From the NCBI RefSeq assembly GCF_030409755.1, contig NZ_JAUFQE010000002.1, forward strand, positions 1,426,001 to 1,490,000: a stretch of 64,000 nt of DNA, written 5' to 3'. Position 1 is the stretch's first letter. Each line of letters begins with the position of its first letter. Of this stretch, positions 25,990-35,904 are shown piece after piece. Both the position numbers and the translations under genes were made by a program. This DNA comes from Vibrio lentus (GTDB lineage Bacteria > Pseudomonadota > Gammaproteobacteria > Enterobacterales > Vibrionaceae). The notes below the pieces were generated by a model. The model was not told the origin of the DNA, ran no database searches, and saw only the letters and a program-made list of their open reading frames with translations.

Positions 25990-26580
25990 CTATGTTAAGC
26001 CCAGCTCCCGACGAATTCTCGATAGAGTCACGTCAGTAACCCCTATATACATAGCCACATGGCGAAGCGGTATTTTCTTACTTTCGTCACCAAATTCAGT
26101 TAAGAATTCTTGGTAGCGTTCTTTGGCACTAAACAGGAGAAAGCCTGCTTCCCTTCTCTCTTTCTTGAGCACAAGACGTTCGAATAATTTACGCAGGAAC
26201 TCGCCCCAATTACGGTGACTTCTCGATAGCTCAACCAAACTTTCATAACGTATTGAAGCCACAGTACATTCCGTCAGTGCTTGTGCAAAAAAGGGGCTGG
26301 GACTCGATTCGATCAATGAGCCCATACTAGTGAACGCGCCACCTACTCTCACTAGAGATTTGTTACGCTCATTTCCCTGTTCATCGATATAAAAATACCG
26401 GCCGATCCCATCGAGAACAAAGTGAACATCTGATACCAAATCACCACTATGAAATATGTACTCTTTCGGTTGGTATGTCTGAGTCGTGAAATATTGAACA
26501 GCCAATTCCACATCGTTTTCACTCAATGGAGCTATTGCTGAAAAAGTATCGTGTAATCGTATTTTGTGGGAATTATCCAT
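25990..26580 (-). CDS. Crp/Fnr-family transcriptional regulator
   Basis: The 196-residue protein has an N-terminal cyclic-nucleotide-binding-like beta roll (about 15-125; HSGDLVSDVHFVLDGIGRYFYIDE) and a C-terminal helix-turn-helix (RHVAMYIGVTDVTLSRIRRE). The phosphate-binding Arg-Ala-Ser cassette of CRP is absent, so cAMP is an unlikely ligand; it resembles ligand-orphan Crp-like proteins found in Bacteroidetes and Vibrio. The probable target is the neighbouring methyltransferase gene. Confidence 0.85.
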   Translation of the reverse strand: MDNSHKIRLHDTFSAIAPLSENDVELAVQYFTTQTYQPKEYIFHSGDLVSDVHFVLDGIGRYFYIDEQGNERNKSLVRVGGAFTSMGSLIESSPSPFFAQALTECTVASIRYESLVELSRSHRNWGEFLRKLFERLVLKKERREAGFLLFSAKERYQEFLTEFGDESKKIPLRHVAMYIGVTDVTLSRIRRELGLT

Positions 26581-26681
26581 AGTTCCTACTCAACCTAATT
26601 CGTTGACAGCACAACTATGCGATGCCTGATGCCATTGTCATAACCTCTCCCTCGGTTTGCGCGTATTACTGTGTATATCGC

Positions 26682-27164
26682 TTACCACTTTCTATCTAAG
26701 TCTTTGCTATAAAGTAAAATAGCTCGCTGATACTCTTTAATGGCATCGCTATTTGTTGTCGACACCAAAAGATCGAGCAATATAGACATCGCTTCCTTAT
26801 GACGCCCTACATTGTACAAACACATAGCATAAAAAGGCTGAACTTCTATTGAATCAGGATACTCACTCAGAGTCTGCTCGAAATAACTTAAAGCCTCTAG
26901 ATATTGACCCAAACTTCGATAAGTAGAAGCCAAACCAAATAAAGCATCAAAGCGTTCTGTCGCTGACAACTCGCCAGACAAAGACAAGAGGTAATGATCG
27001 ATAGCTTCTAGCTCTTTACCTTCGTTGTCATATGACCACGCAATCTGTAAATGAGCTTTCGCCGCATAATGACTGCTGGTTAGCAACGTCTCTAACAAAG
27101 AGCGAGATTCGTGATACTTAGCTTCTTGACGTAATTCAATGGCTTCTTTGATGACCTGTTCCAT
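26682..27164 (-). CDS. Tetratricopeptide-repeat protein
   Basis: The 160-residue protein has about four TPR helical pairs, clearest at AKAHLQIAWSYDNEGKELEA, FGLASTYRSLGQYLEALSY and YAMCLYNVGRHKEAMSILL. There is no signal peptide, so it is a cytoplasmic scaffold or partner protein. Neither its partner nor a conserved gene link is visible. Confidence 0.78.
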   Translation of the reverse strand: MEQVIKEAIELRQEAKYHESRSLLETLLTSSHYAAKAHLQIAWSYDNEGKELEAIDHYLLSLSGELSATERFDALFGLASTYRSLGQYLEALSYFEQTLSEYPDSIEVQPFYAMCLYNVGRHKEAMSILLDLLVSTTNSDAIKEYQRAILLYSKDLDRKW

Positions 27165-27328
27165 AATTCCCTCGAAACTTATAACGATTATCGACTAGTG
27201 GTTAACCTTAACGATTAATCCTAACAAATATTGAGAATCAACCATCAAAATTTACCGCCCTACTGCTGATTAGTACATATAACCTAACCAATCGACGGGA
27301 ATAGGATGGCTCTTAACTAAAATGAAGC

Positions 27329-27748
27329 TTATGAAGAGAACGTCATTAGGTGGTAACTGTCTAGCCCATCATCATAAGTTGAAGCAATCACAAAACCATT
27401 TGAATGGTAGAAATCAGTAGCGTTTTCATTAGCAACCAAGCATTTTAAGCTCAATGTAGAGTAATGTTGTTTACTGAGATTCAATAGTCTTGCACCCGCT
27501 CCATTACGTAATTTATGAGGGCTAACAAAAAGATGGTGGATAAAAGCGTCAGGTTCCCAGATCGAGATAAAACCTAATACTTCGCTCCCTTCAACAGCCA
27601 CCCAAATTTGTTCGCCGTCCGTATCTCGTTCAAAATCTGACAGTTCAAATACGGTGGTATCTTGCCACGTAAACGTCGTGGTTCGAGAATCTAAATATAG
27701 CTGCCTTAATGCAGGTAAATAGTCACGATGATACTGTTCTATTTCCAT
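27329..27748 (-). CDS. GNAT-family N-acetyltransferase
   Basis: The 139-residue protein has the GNAT core: VLGFISIWEPDAFIHHLFVSPHKLRNGAGARLLN (about 71-105; the A-motif R-N-G-A-G-A) and NENATDFYHSNGFV near the C-terminus. It is one of four acetyltransferase genes in the accessory region and is not closely similar to the others. Substrate unknown. Confidence 0.87.
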   Translation of the reverse strand: MEIEQYHRDYLPALRQLYLDSRTTTFTWQDTTVFELSDFERDTDGEQIWVAVEGSEVLGFISIWEPDAFIHHLFVSPHKLRNGAGARLLNLSKQHYSTLSLKCLVANENATDFYHSNGFVIASTYDDGLDSYHLMTFSS

Positions 27749-27810
27749 TATTCGCCTTTATACCGGATGTCCAATTAAGCCACTTTTAGCGCGACCCAGA
27801 CCCAACGGTA

Positions 27811-28812
27811 TCAATCGCCCTTCAGCATGTCGAAGAAAAGCTGTCTGGATTCTGGTATATTGTCTCTGTGTGTTTCATAACTTACGTGCGCTTCTGAATC
27901 CACCGATGGTTCTAATTTAATGCTCCAAAGTGCTCTCAATTGGTTCGGTACAATCGAATACCGTACATCGATAATGCGCATTTCATCCATTGGGTCTTGT
28001 GCCACATAGCCATTTGAGAACCAGCGGAAACGTTCAATGTCTTTTGCCTGTTGAGAATCAGGATCGAGCCATGAGAAATCTCTGCTAACGTTGAGTTTAG
28101 CGATTGATTCGCCAGGGTATGTCTTAACAGAGGTACCGACCCGCACAGCATCTACGTAGTATCGATTCTCTGTTTCGTACACCACTTTCCAAACCAAGAT
28201 ATTCGCAAAGCTCGGCTTAGCCTCTAACCGGATAGGCGTATGTTGTCGCTCTTGCGCTAGTTGCCATCCTACAGCCTCTGCTCTATCCCTTTGAATCATC
28301 CCAAGCGTTGGATAAATCAAAGCCCAAAGAAACGCGACACGAGCCAACCAAGGGACTCGTTTCCATGTTGCAAACACAAGCAAGATTAAAATAGGCAGTG
28401 TATAGACAGGGTCGATAATCGAAATGGTGTTCCAAGCATAGCGTTCGTTGGTGAGAGGCCAAAACAACTGAGTGCCGTAAGTAGTGCATGAATCCAACAA
28501 AGCATGAGTGCCATAACCCAACGCGCAATACAGCCAACTTTGTTTAAAAGAGAGGCCACGCCTTTTGGCGATCAATGGATGTAAAACCAACGCGCAAATC
28601 AAGCTGCCAATGGGAATAAACAAAAGTGAATGAGTAAATTGTCGATGGAACTCCAAAGCCAACAAAGGATCACTCTGCGATCGAATAAGCGCATCTAAAT
28701 CTGGCGCTAATCCAGAGAGTAGACCCAAAACTCCAGCAACCACCAAGTGCTGCTTTTTGCTCACCGATTGTGACAACGAAGCGCCTAGCACGCCCTGCGT
28801 TAACGGATCCAT
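27811..28812 (-). CDS. YdjM/DUF457-family membrane metal-dependent hydrolase
   Basis: The 333-residue protein begins MDPLTQGVLGASLSQ and carries the family's His/Asp motifs (GLAPDLDALIRS, HRQFTHSLLFIPIG, YGTHALLDSCTTYGTQLFWPL) among four or five membrane helices (to about residue 165), with a soluble C-terminal half. The family is called membrane-bound metal-dependent hydrolase and is linked in other bacteria to LexA-regulated or envelope functions. Substrate unknown. Confidence 0.9.
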   Translation of the reverse strand: MDPLTQGVLGASLSQSVSKKQHLVVAGVLGLLSGLAPDLDALIRSQSDPLLALEFHRQFTHSLLFIPIGSLICALVLHPLIAKRRGLSFKQSWLYCALGYGTHALLDSCTTYGTQLFWPLTNERYAWNTISIIDPVYTLPILILLVFATWKRVPWLARVAFLWALIYPTLGMIQRDRAEAVGWQLAQERQHTPIRLEAKPSFANILVWKVVYETENRYYVDAVRVGTSVKTYPGESIAKLNVSRDFSWLDPDSQQAKDIERFRWFSNGYVAQDPMDEMRIIDVRYSIVPNQLRALWSIKLEPSVDSEAHVSYETHRDNIPESRQLFFDMLKGD

Positions 28813-29057
28813 ACGTCACTCATTTTTAGCATTCCATTGAATCTAACAAGTACATTTAGCTATAGCAGTGAATCGAGCCAAACAACAAGATTTCATCAAC
28901 AGACTCATAGACATAATCGTATAAATGTAGACTTGCAAACAAAAAGAAGCATCAGATGAGAAGCTATGAGCAGTAGTCACTCTTGTCCTATTACCTTTCT
29001 TAACTTTCTTAACTTTCTCGTTTAGGGTCTTAGCTTGGACGTAAATGCTCTCCAGAT

Positions 29058-29516
29058 TTACCTGCAAACCCTCAAAAAGTTCGACCATTTGTCTTTCACG
29101 TCGGACGTCAAATCCAAGGTAAATTCATAACCTAAATGATTCTCACGAGTAATCTCAAAGCCTAGATGCTTGTGAAACTTTACTGACAATTCATTAATGC
29201 GTAACACGTTACTGACCAGAACATTTGCTTGATTGTTCTTGAGTGTCTCGGCAATTGAACGGAACAACGCAAGAAAAGCGGCCTTGCTTCGGTAACTAGG
29301 ATGAACAACAAACATCGGCACAAACCATCGCCCATCACCCAAGTTACGCAGCGTTGTGTATCCTATTAATTGGTCTTTCCTGCGATATTCGAAAAGTAAC
29401 CCTTGCTCAATGGATTCAGCCCGTGACGCTAAGTAAACTTCTCTCTCGATTGGAAACCCAGCCTCTTTCGAGATTACCTCCAGAGTCAGCATGTCTAGTT
29501 TTAAATACTCTTCCAT
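29058..29516 (-). CDS. GNAT-family N-acetyltransferase
   Basis: From the ATG at 29516 (MEEYLKLDML, with AAAGGGAG upstream) the protein has 152 residues. RWFVPMFVVHPSYRSKAAFLALFRSI fits the beta4/A-motif region, and INELSVKFHKHLGFEITREN is the usual C-terminal GNAT motif, so the assignment is fair though the A motif is divergent. Substrate unknown. Confidence 0.75.
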   Translation of the reverse strand: MEEYLKLDMLTLEVISKEAGFPIEREVYLASRAESIEQGLLFEYRRKDQLIGYTTLRNLGDGRWFVPMFVVHPSYRSKAAFLALFRSIAETLKNNQANVLVSNVLRINELSVKFHKHLGFEITRENHLGYEFTLDLTSDVKDKWSNFLRVCR

Positions 29517-29649
29517 AACTCCCTTTACCAACGAATGCTTGAATGAATGGCTATCAGTAGTAAGTTGCTACTTAATCGTTCGCCACTAACACTGAAACCC
29601 AACCCTAAAGCGCCATGCGTTATGAATCAACCTAAATTGCCTATTTAGA

Positions 29650-30012
29650 CTAAAACTCGTCGCTCGTATCTCGCTCATCGTAGTTAGGGAAGTCGATTTT
29701 CAGAAAGCCATTTTCATCGAGAGTAAATGACACTCTCCCGCGTTCTATTCCCGATTCATTCATGTCAGAACATCCACGAAAGACCTCCCAATCAAACGAA
29801 TAATTAAGCTGATACTGAATACCTTCTACGTAACGCACACTTTCTATCTTTATACCGTTCGCGTTGTGAGCCATATGATCTATGTGAGAAAGGTCAGGGA
29901 TTAACTTGCGTTCAAAGTCACTCTTTTTTTCAGTGAGGAAAACGGCCAATTCAGAGCATAACTCTGAACCGCGAACTAAAGATTTAGACGAACTAGAAAA
30001 GATCACGTTCAA
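29650..30012 (-). CDS. Hypothetical cytoplasmic protein, 120 residues
   Basis: The protein has no signal peptide or membrane helix. It contains alternating charged beta-like segments (QYQLNYSFDWEVFRGCSDM, GRVSFTLDENGFLKIDFPNY) and resembles small immunity-type or SUKH-like proteins in general character only; no family assignment is made. The start has an AGTTACTCCC-free, weak upstream region, so the exact N-terminus is uncertain. Confidence 0.55.
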   Translation of the reverse strand: MNVIFSSSSKSLVRGSELCSELAVFLTEKKSDFERKLIPDLSHIDHMAHNANGIKIESVRYVEGIQYQLNYSFDWEVFRGCSDMNESGIERGRVSFTLDENGFLKIDFPNYDERDTSDEF

Positions 30013-30227
30013 TTACTCCCGAGACCAATGTTGAATTTGAGTATTCACGCCTCATTAAAGCGAGAAACGATTAACATAAAACATTTTATTTCAATAAGTT
30101 AAAAACAAAACCTTAAACCTAGGTTTCGTATAACAAATATGTAGCTTGATAATTCTACATGTTTGAAGCCAACAACAGGTAAGTTTTGACTCATGTCTGG
30201 AAAATTGTGAGTTGGGCGTTTCAAACA

Positions 30228-31127
30228 TTAACGATACATCATAGAGGGGCGATATCCGCAACCTAGAACCAACTCCCCGATAGTTGTCATACGATTAACC
30301 GAAAGTGTAATGGTTAAAGCTGACACTATTAGCCCAAATATCGATATGCAGAGTCTCTTTGTTACAGTCTCATTGTACTTATACCAACCAATCAAAATTG
30401 AAAACACAGTCGAGAATCGCCTTAGCGAAGATACAAAAGCAACGTTTCCTATCGAAGCAGCTTGATAAAATGTCAGTAAAGTTAGTAGGTGAGCCAGAGC
30501 GGGGACAATTAAAGAAGAAAAGTCACTTAAACTTATAGTCGATGCCCGTATTCTAAGCAGAAAAGGCAAATAATATAAGAACATGACTAAGCATATGTGC
30601 GCCGTCCAATTAACAGCTCCAATCTGACCAGAACCATCTTTATGAATGATTGAACTAAGTGACCAAAGCAGAACGACACATATCATGCTGTTTACCGCTT
30701 TGTCTTTTATTATGCTTATTAGGTTTAAACCCTCACCATAAAATATAAAAAAGATCGCAGAAATTATTCCTATGAATCCAAACAAGGAAGGGACTTCATT
30801 GTAAAAAACAAAGTTTAAAACTAGCTGAAATACAGGAACAAAGCATAAAAGAGGAATGACTTTGGCTAAGGAACCATTGCGCAAAGCTAAGAGATAAAAT
30901 GTCATAGCAGCAGCATCAAGCGTGGCAGCCGAGAACATCATTATCACTAGATCAACGTCGTAGTTCACCTTTTCGAGAATGAATATGCAGGATAGACAAA
31001 TAGGACAAAGAATGAGCAACATTACCGCTGTAGATTGTATTGCTGATAATCTAGATGTCGACTGTTTTAATGAGACATCCTTCATGTTTAAAAAAGCAGC
31101 GGATAAAAGAGAAAATAAAACCCACAA
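30228..31127 (-). CDS. EamA/DMT-family transporter
   Basis: The 299-residue protein has ten predicted membrane helices in two halves, the drug/metabolite transporter layout; LALRNGSLAKVIPLLCFVPVFQ and AASIGNVAFVSSLRRFSTVFSILIGW are the typical ends of each EamA repeat. Its gene lies 61 bp downstream of a Crp-like regulator on the same strand, so the regulator may control this exporter. Substrate unknown. Confidence 0.85.
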   Translation of the reverse strand: MWVLFSLLSAAFLNMKDVSLKQSTSRLSAIQSTAVMLLILCPICLSCIFILEKVNYDVDLVIMMFSAATLDAAAMTFYLLALRNGSLAKVIPLLCFVPVFQLVLNFVFYNEVPSLFGFIGIISAIFFIFYGEGLNLISIIKDKAVNSMICVVLLWSLSSIIHKDGSGQIGAVNWTAHICLVMFLYYLPFLLRIRASTISLSDFSSLIVPALAHLLTLLTFYQAASIGNVAFVSSLRRFSTVFSILIGWYKYNETVTKRLCISIFGLIVSALTITLSVNRMTTIGELVLGCGYRPSMMYR

Positions 31128-31188
31128 AATAGAGTTCTCTAAGTAAAGAATAGTGGTTCTATGTTCTATTGAAATTCAATGGTGTTAA

Positions 31189-31749
31189 TTAACAATTGTT
31201 AATGCGGTTTTTTATTCTTGATAAACTAACAGGGCTTATCCCCATGTAATTAGCGATATCAACGCTTGTTAAGTGTTTGACCCAATGCGGAAAATCATTA
31301 ACTAGATGCTTATATCTTTCTTCGTGTGTATTGAGCAGAAAAAAGCTTTCCTTTTTTTCTTTATAAAGCAGTTGCTGCTCTAGGAGCTGAATTTTTATGT
31401 TAACCCATTCTTGAGAATTAAGCATACTCATAGGGACTTTAATGAATTCTACTTTAGTTAATGATTCAATTTGATAGCTAGACTCTCGATTCTCTATCCA
31501 ACTCGAAAAAAGTATGCAAAGGCTTTGTGGAAAATAAAACTCCTTACATCGCTCTACTCCTGAATCGGAATAATGGCAGGCCTTCAAGATACCAGAGACC
31601 AAATAGAATGCATGGGTCTGCTCTTCGCCTTGACGTAGTAATACACAAGATTCATCGACTAATGAAGTTGAAAACGTAGAAAAATAACGTTCAGGATGAG
31701 CAATACCTAGCCCTTCAAAAAATGAGCATACGGATTCTATATTTTTCAT
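31189..31749 (-). CDS. Crp/Fnr-like transcriptional regulator
   Basis: The 186-residue protein has an N-terminal beta roll (CVLLRQGEEQTHAFYLVSGILKACHYSDSGVERCKEFYFP) and a C-terminal helix-turn-helix (SVDIANYMGISPVSLSRIKNRI). The SPVSLSRI recognition helix resembles VTLSRIRR of the regulator at 26 kb, so the two are paralogues in type. The cAMP-binding residues are absent. It is probably cotranscribed with, and controls, the EamA transporter. Confidence 0.83.
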   Translation of the reverse strand: MKNIESVCSFFEGLGIAHPERYFSTFSTSLVDESCVLLRQGEEQTHAFYLVSGILKACHYSDSGVERCKEFYFPQSLCILFSSWIENRESSYQIESLTKVEFIKVPMSMLNSQEWVNIKIQLLEQQLLYKEKKESFFLLNTHEERYKHLVNDFPHWVKHLTSVDIANYMGISPVSLSRIKNRINNC

Positions 31750-32429
31750 ATTACCTACAATATTCCCTTGAATGGTAGGCTTTGCATTACCCTACACGTA
31801 AGCCCTTTCATACAGAAACGAAAGTTAACCACAATAATGTCTAACTTGTATAGGGGCAGTTTCGAGTTAGCAAGTGCCACGAGTAAAGTTCAACCTGAGA
31901 AGATTTTGGACAATTCTGAGTCAGTGACTTTGCTAGATTAGTCATTCACGGATAACTTCTGGTATCCCAAAGTTAAGAACGGCGCCTCTATGCGAGATGC
32001 CGGGCGTGAAAGCTTTTGGACATTTTCGAGCACGGTTAGTTTTGTCGCTTTTTAAATTACGCACTAATAACGACTAACTATGTGTACTGGCCATTTCACT
32101 CGTCAAGCTTTGGCCCGTTGCGCGTTATTACGATTGCTCTCCACAGTACAGTTTTACTAGTACGAATAATTCGCGATTGGGTTAATAGGAGGTCTTTCCT
32201 ATATATATCTAGCGCCCGAACAAAATTAATAAAACATGTTGATGCTGGTCTGCTTTTATGTCTAAATTCAAGGAGATAGGTTTAGGTCAGAACCGGGAAA
32301 GTGGGATAACCCAGTTCGAGACTGTAAAGGTTTGGCAGGTCAACAGAGTTTTGTGGTGGGATTGGTACTCAGAAAGATATCAAACCAATGCCACCTAAAA
32401 GGATATTTGAATAAATAGCGAATACTTAA
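31750..32429. other. Gene-poor 680-bp stretch
   Basis: No gene could be supported. A 65-codon plus-strand frame (32082-32279, MYWPFHSSSFGPL to ARTKLIKHV) has the flavour of short frames often found between Vibrio integron cassettes, but no attC site flanks it. The motif TTTTGGACA followed by C/G-rich sequence occurs twice (31912 and 32014). The stretch may be a decayed cassette or mobile-element remnant. Confidence 0.35.
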
Positions 32430-32954
32430 ATGCTAACGAAAATTAAGTTACTTACATACTACTTCAATTTTAGTAGGTTAAAAATTGAGAGAGATTTTCC
32501 TCAGGAGAATTCATATACAAAGGCCCTTAGTGCACTATACTGGTTAGTTAGTTACATATTAGCTGCTTTGTTTTTCGCTCTATTACTCAATGTTGTTGAC
32601 TATGATGTCATTGTTGATGCATGGCCATATGACTTTGGCCGAGAGCATGGAAAAAACTTTATTGCTCCAAGTGCTGTATTTTTTCTGATGGTTTGGTACC
32701 TGATAAGGCGAGCTTTTATAGCATCCTTCTTAAACGAAAAAGCAATAGTGGAGATAAAGCAATTCTATCGGTCAGAGAGCATTGAGCAGAAAGAACATGA
32801 CTATCTAATTAATATTGATACTTTTCTATTCTTTGCCACCACGACATCCATCGTTTTTCAAGTATGGCCCGCTTTTATGGTCTGCTTTGCATTATTTTCC
32901 GCTCAGGAAGTATGGATACGGAAGCGTTTCTCACCAAGTAAAAGCCAGAACTAA
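32430..32954 (+). CDS. Hypothetical membrane protein, 174 residues
   Basis: Four hydrophobic stretches are visible (about 32-54, 80-97, 127-150 partly, 135-155), with charged termini. The ribosome site is weak. The protein switches strand relative to the genes before it. No family is recognised. Confidence 0.55.
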   Translation: MLTKIKLLTYYFNFSRLKIERDFPQENSYTKALSALYWLVSYILAALFFALLLNVVDYDVIVDAWPYDFGREHGKNFIAPSAVFFLMVWYLIRRAFIASFLNEKAIVEIKQFYRSESIEQKEHDYLINIDTFLFFATTTSIVFQVWPAFMVCFALFSAQEVWIRKRFSPSKSQN

Positions 32955-33432
32955 CATTACAGCCTAATCAGCGACGCTAAAAATACGCATAAAAACGCAT
33001 TGATTAATGTCTGCCGAGAAACTCACTTTTTGCAAGAATTTGGGAGTAAGTGAGCATTGATTCTTCGAAGTCAGTCATGAGGAAAAGCACGGTGACTTCA
33101 GTGGCGCGTCTGCCACTAAGTAAATGCGTTAACAAACTTCGGGGCACAAACGTGCCAGCGACGATCATGCTGACACGCCTCTGGACAAACCCTTCTTAGG
33201 GCAGTCACTTAAATTAGGCAAATGCTGATAATTTCTGGGAATGGAAAGTCACTTTATGAAATGTCTAATTTTGCAGGTGCAGCTCAGATCACGCAGAGAA
33301 GTTTCGGGGCAGATAATTTTCACTTTATTGGCTGTTTATTCAATTTAGAATATATCCTTGGATTTGTTGAGTGGTTATTGTTTTTTAGTCTAAATATAAA
33401 TTACAATGCTATTTTTATATATTAATATACTA
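32955..33432. other. Gene-poor stretch between two hypotheticals
   Basis: No gene could be supported. A GCGTTAACAAAC sequence (about 33126) resembles the 5' end of a Vibrio attC, but no matching 3' half follows, so an attC is not called. Confidence 0.35.
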
Positions 33433-33885
33433 ATGATGAAAACAAAATTATCCCTAATATTTTTACCTTTTTGCTTAGTTGGCTGTGTAAATATGCAAGA
33501 GTTAGACTTGGTTAATCAAGGTGAATATTTAGTGCTTGAGAGAGATCTAACAAGAATTAGGACTCACGCCGTTTTGGGTATTCAAGACTTATTTCCAACA
33601 TCTTGGGTTGAGGGTGTCTCCTCCGGAGTATATGTTTCAGAGGGGCAAGATTCTCAAGGTATGTTTTATCAAAGTGTAAATTCCTGCATCGGTTTAGAAA
33701 ACAAGAGAAAAATGGTCGGATACATGCATGGGTGGGACTGTGGCATTTGGGTTCCCTACAATAAAAATGAAGTCGTTAAATCCTACATCCATAATGATAG
33801 CCACACTTTTGGGGCACCTTCCTATTTGGATTGGTACGCGGAATTTACATATGACCAATTTGAATCAACTTTGAAAAAACAATAA
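33433..33885 (+). CDS. Hypothetical lipoprotein
   Basis: From the ATG at 33433 (or the adjacent ATG at 33436) the protein has about 150 residues and a lipoprotein signal peptide (KLSLIFLPFCLVGCVN, lipobox LVGC). The mature part has two further cysteines (NSCIGLENK, WDCGIW) and many aromatic residues. No family is recognised. It lies 260 bp upstream of the IS1202-like element. Confidence 0.6.
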   Translation: MMKTKLSLIFLPFCLVGCVNMQELDLVNQGEYLVLERDLTRIRTHAVLGIQDLFPTSWVEGVSSGVYVSEGQDSQGMFYQSVNSCIGLENKRKMVGYMHGWDCGIWVPYNKNEVVKSYIHNDSHTFGAPSYLDWYAEFTYDQFESTLKKQ

Positions 33886-34161
33886 GAAATAGAGGCAAAG
33901 GGGAGCAATTTTATCTCAAACTTGCACAAAGATGTTTGTTGATTCCCTTACTTTAGTTGTTAACTTTTTCTAAACGAGTCTCTTTGAAATGGTTGAACGT
34001 CTCATACACTCAACGACCCACCTGAAAGATGACTCCAAGAAAAAAGTTTTTCTTAATGAAAAAAGTTCAAATAGAGGAAGACGCACGCCCCTAAAATTTT
34101 TAGAGCATTTGATCTAACAAGTTTTGGGGCAGAAATGCGTTAGCTAGGATTTCACAAACCC

Positions 34162-35904
34162 TGTGATCACCAAGCGATTCTGTCGTATCGTAACTACCAA
34201 GCGACTTTGTCATTCGCTTAATTACCGAGGGAAATTGACGGTCTCTATTTTTACGTAATCCTTTGACTAGTGCTACGAATTAGTCAGGGGTGTATAGGAT
34301 GATCGTTATGGATACTCAATCTCAGCTTACCGTGGATATCATCGCGAAAGTTGCTCTCGGTAAAATATCAATTACTAATGCCTCTAAGCTCCTCAATAAG
34401 TCTCGCAGAACCATTGAACGTTATCTCAGGCGATATCGCTCTGATGGTATCCGATTTGTGGTTCATGGCAACACAGGAAGGACACCCGCTAATAAAATAC
34501 CCATTACCTTAAAGCAGCAAGTTCAAGCTCTTATAAAGGCCAAGTATTACGACTTTAACATGCTTCATCTCGCCGACATGTTAGAGGTATTTGAAGGCAT
34601 CAAAGTAAAGCGGGAGACGCTTCGTACCTGGGCACATGAAATCCATCATGTAAAACGAGCCAAACATCGACGTTCTAAGGTAAGAAGACGACGTGAGCGT
34701 ATGGAGGCCGAAGGCTTAATGCTGCAAATGGACGGCAGTCCACACCTTTGGTTCGGTGATAAAAAATCTTGTCTTATCGCCATGATTGATGATGCAACCA
34801 GTGAGGTTCATGCGGAGTTTTTCCCTTCAGAAACCACCGAAGGATGCCTCAAAGTAATGAAAACTTATATCGAGAAAAAAGGGCTTTTTAAGACTCTTTA
34901 TGTCGATAGAGCTGGCATCTTCGGTGGACCAAAACGTTGCCACTTCTCCCAGATGCAACGAGCCTGTGAAGAGCTGGGTATAGAAATTATTTTTGCCAAT
35001 TCGCCTCAAGGCAAGGGTCGCATCGAACGTGCCTTTGATACGTTCCAAGATCGTCTAGTCCCTGAGTTAAGGTTGGCTGGGGTTACTGATATGATCAGTG
35101 CAAATAACTACCTACAAAACACCTTCATCCCTGAGTATTGGGCAACGACCCTCACAGTTAACGCCAAATTAATGCGCTCTGAGCATACACCCGTTCCGAA
35201 GTACCTGAACATTGACGCGATATGTATTCAAAAAGAATATCGAAAAATCCGTCGAGATCATACCTTCAGTTACGCCAACGCAATGTATCAAATCACCTCC
35301 CCGTTACGGCACTCTATCGTGAGTCAACAAGTCGAATTACGTAAGCAACTTGATGGGGGTTTTACGGCTTATTTTGCCGACCGAGAGTTATCGATTAAAG
35401 AGCTTACTGAGCCTAGCTCTAGGAAAGAATACGGAGAAGAAGTTCAGAAAAAGCTCGATGTCATAGAGCTTGCCAATAAGTTAGGCAATGTGAGAGAAGC
35501 GGCTCGACAAAGCGGTTGTTCTGTCAAAAGCATTCACAACAACCGTCAATTACTTGAAGCCCATGGCCCACTTGCTTTGAAACGTCTGTATGGTCAATCA
35601 CACAACAATAATCGCATCGATGAAAAGACTCGAAATATCGTCATCTCATTAACACTAAAATCGCCTCACCTAACCTCTATTAGGATAAGTGGTGAGATGA
35701 GGAAGCGCTTTAACATCTCGATTAGTCACTCAACAGTAAGGAACATCTGGCTTGAAGAAAAGCTGAATACAAGAGAGTTACGGGAGGCACGTGCCGAGGA
35801 ATCAATTATCGAATAGAAACTAATCTGCAATAGTGGACTACTATGAATAAAGCAACGACAGAATCCTTCGGTATTTAGACCGTCAACCTCCCTCGGTAAT
35901 CACA
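34162..35904 (+). mobile_element. IS1202-like (formerly ISNCY) insertion sequence with 17-bp target duplication
   Basis: The 1743-bp element starts TGTGATCACC and ends (reverse complement) TGTGATTACC. A second inner pair, ATTACCGAGGGA-AA/GG-TTGACGGTCT, lies near both ends. It is flanked by the identical 17-bp TAGGATTTCACAAACCC at 34145-34161 and 35905-35921. TGT ends and a long duplication fit the IS1202-type family, whose ISAba32-like branch makes duplications of this length. The exact end of a second copy occupies bases 1-86 of the window, so the element is multicopy and probably active recently. Confidence 0.88.
34290..35816 (+). CDS. IS1202/ISNCY-type DDE transposase
   Basis: The roughly 500-residue protein has an N-terminal helix-turn-helix (KISITNASKLLNKSRRTIERYLRRY), an rve-type catalytic core with D in QMDGSPHLWFG, D in LYVDRAGIF and E in KGRIERAFDTFQDRLVPEL, and a C-terminal helical extension. 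Starts at 34290, 34299 and 34308 are all possible. The frame is intact. Confidence 0.88.
   Translation: MYRMIVMDTQSQLTVDIIAKVALGKISITNASKLLNKSRRTIERYLRRYRSDGIRFVVHGNTGRTPANKIPITLKQQVQALIKAKYYDFNMLHLADMLEVFEGIKVKRETLRTWAHEIHHVKRAKHRRSKVRRRRERMEAEGLMLQMDGSPHLWFGDKKSCLIAMIDDATSEVHAEFFPSETTEGCLKVMKTYIEKKGLFKTLYVDRAGIFGGPKRCHFSQMQRACEELGIEIIFANSPQGKGRIERAFDTFQDRLVPELRLAGVTDMISANNYLQNTFIPEYWATTLTVNAKLMRSEHTPVPKYLNIDAICIQKEYRKIRRDHTFSYANAMYQITSPLRHSIVSQQVELRKQLDGGFTAYFADRELSIKELTEPSSRKEYGEEVQKKLDVIELANKLGNVREAARQSGCSVKSIHNNRQLLEAHGPLALKRLYGQSHNNNRIDEKTRNIVISLTLKSPHLTSIRISGEMRKRFNISISHSTVRNIWLEEKLNTRELREARAEESIIE

Noticed and set aside
28843..29088. 81-codon minus-strand frame overlapping the end of a GNAT gene
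   Set aside because: It has no ribosome site, contains short TTTCTTAAC repeats and a cysteine-rich tail unlike a folded protein; treated as chance.
32082..32279. 65-codon frame as a real gene
   Set aside because: Weak start context, no family and no attC; kept only as a remark on a gene-poor stretch.
33120..33200. GCGTTAACAAAC as the start of an attC
   Set aside because: No matching 3' half or GTT junction follows within the expected length.
34100..34161. dif-like XerC/XerD site next to the IS1202-like element
   Set aside because: No 28-bp dif-like sequence could be recognised on either flank by eye.
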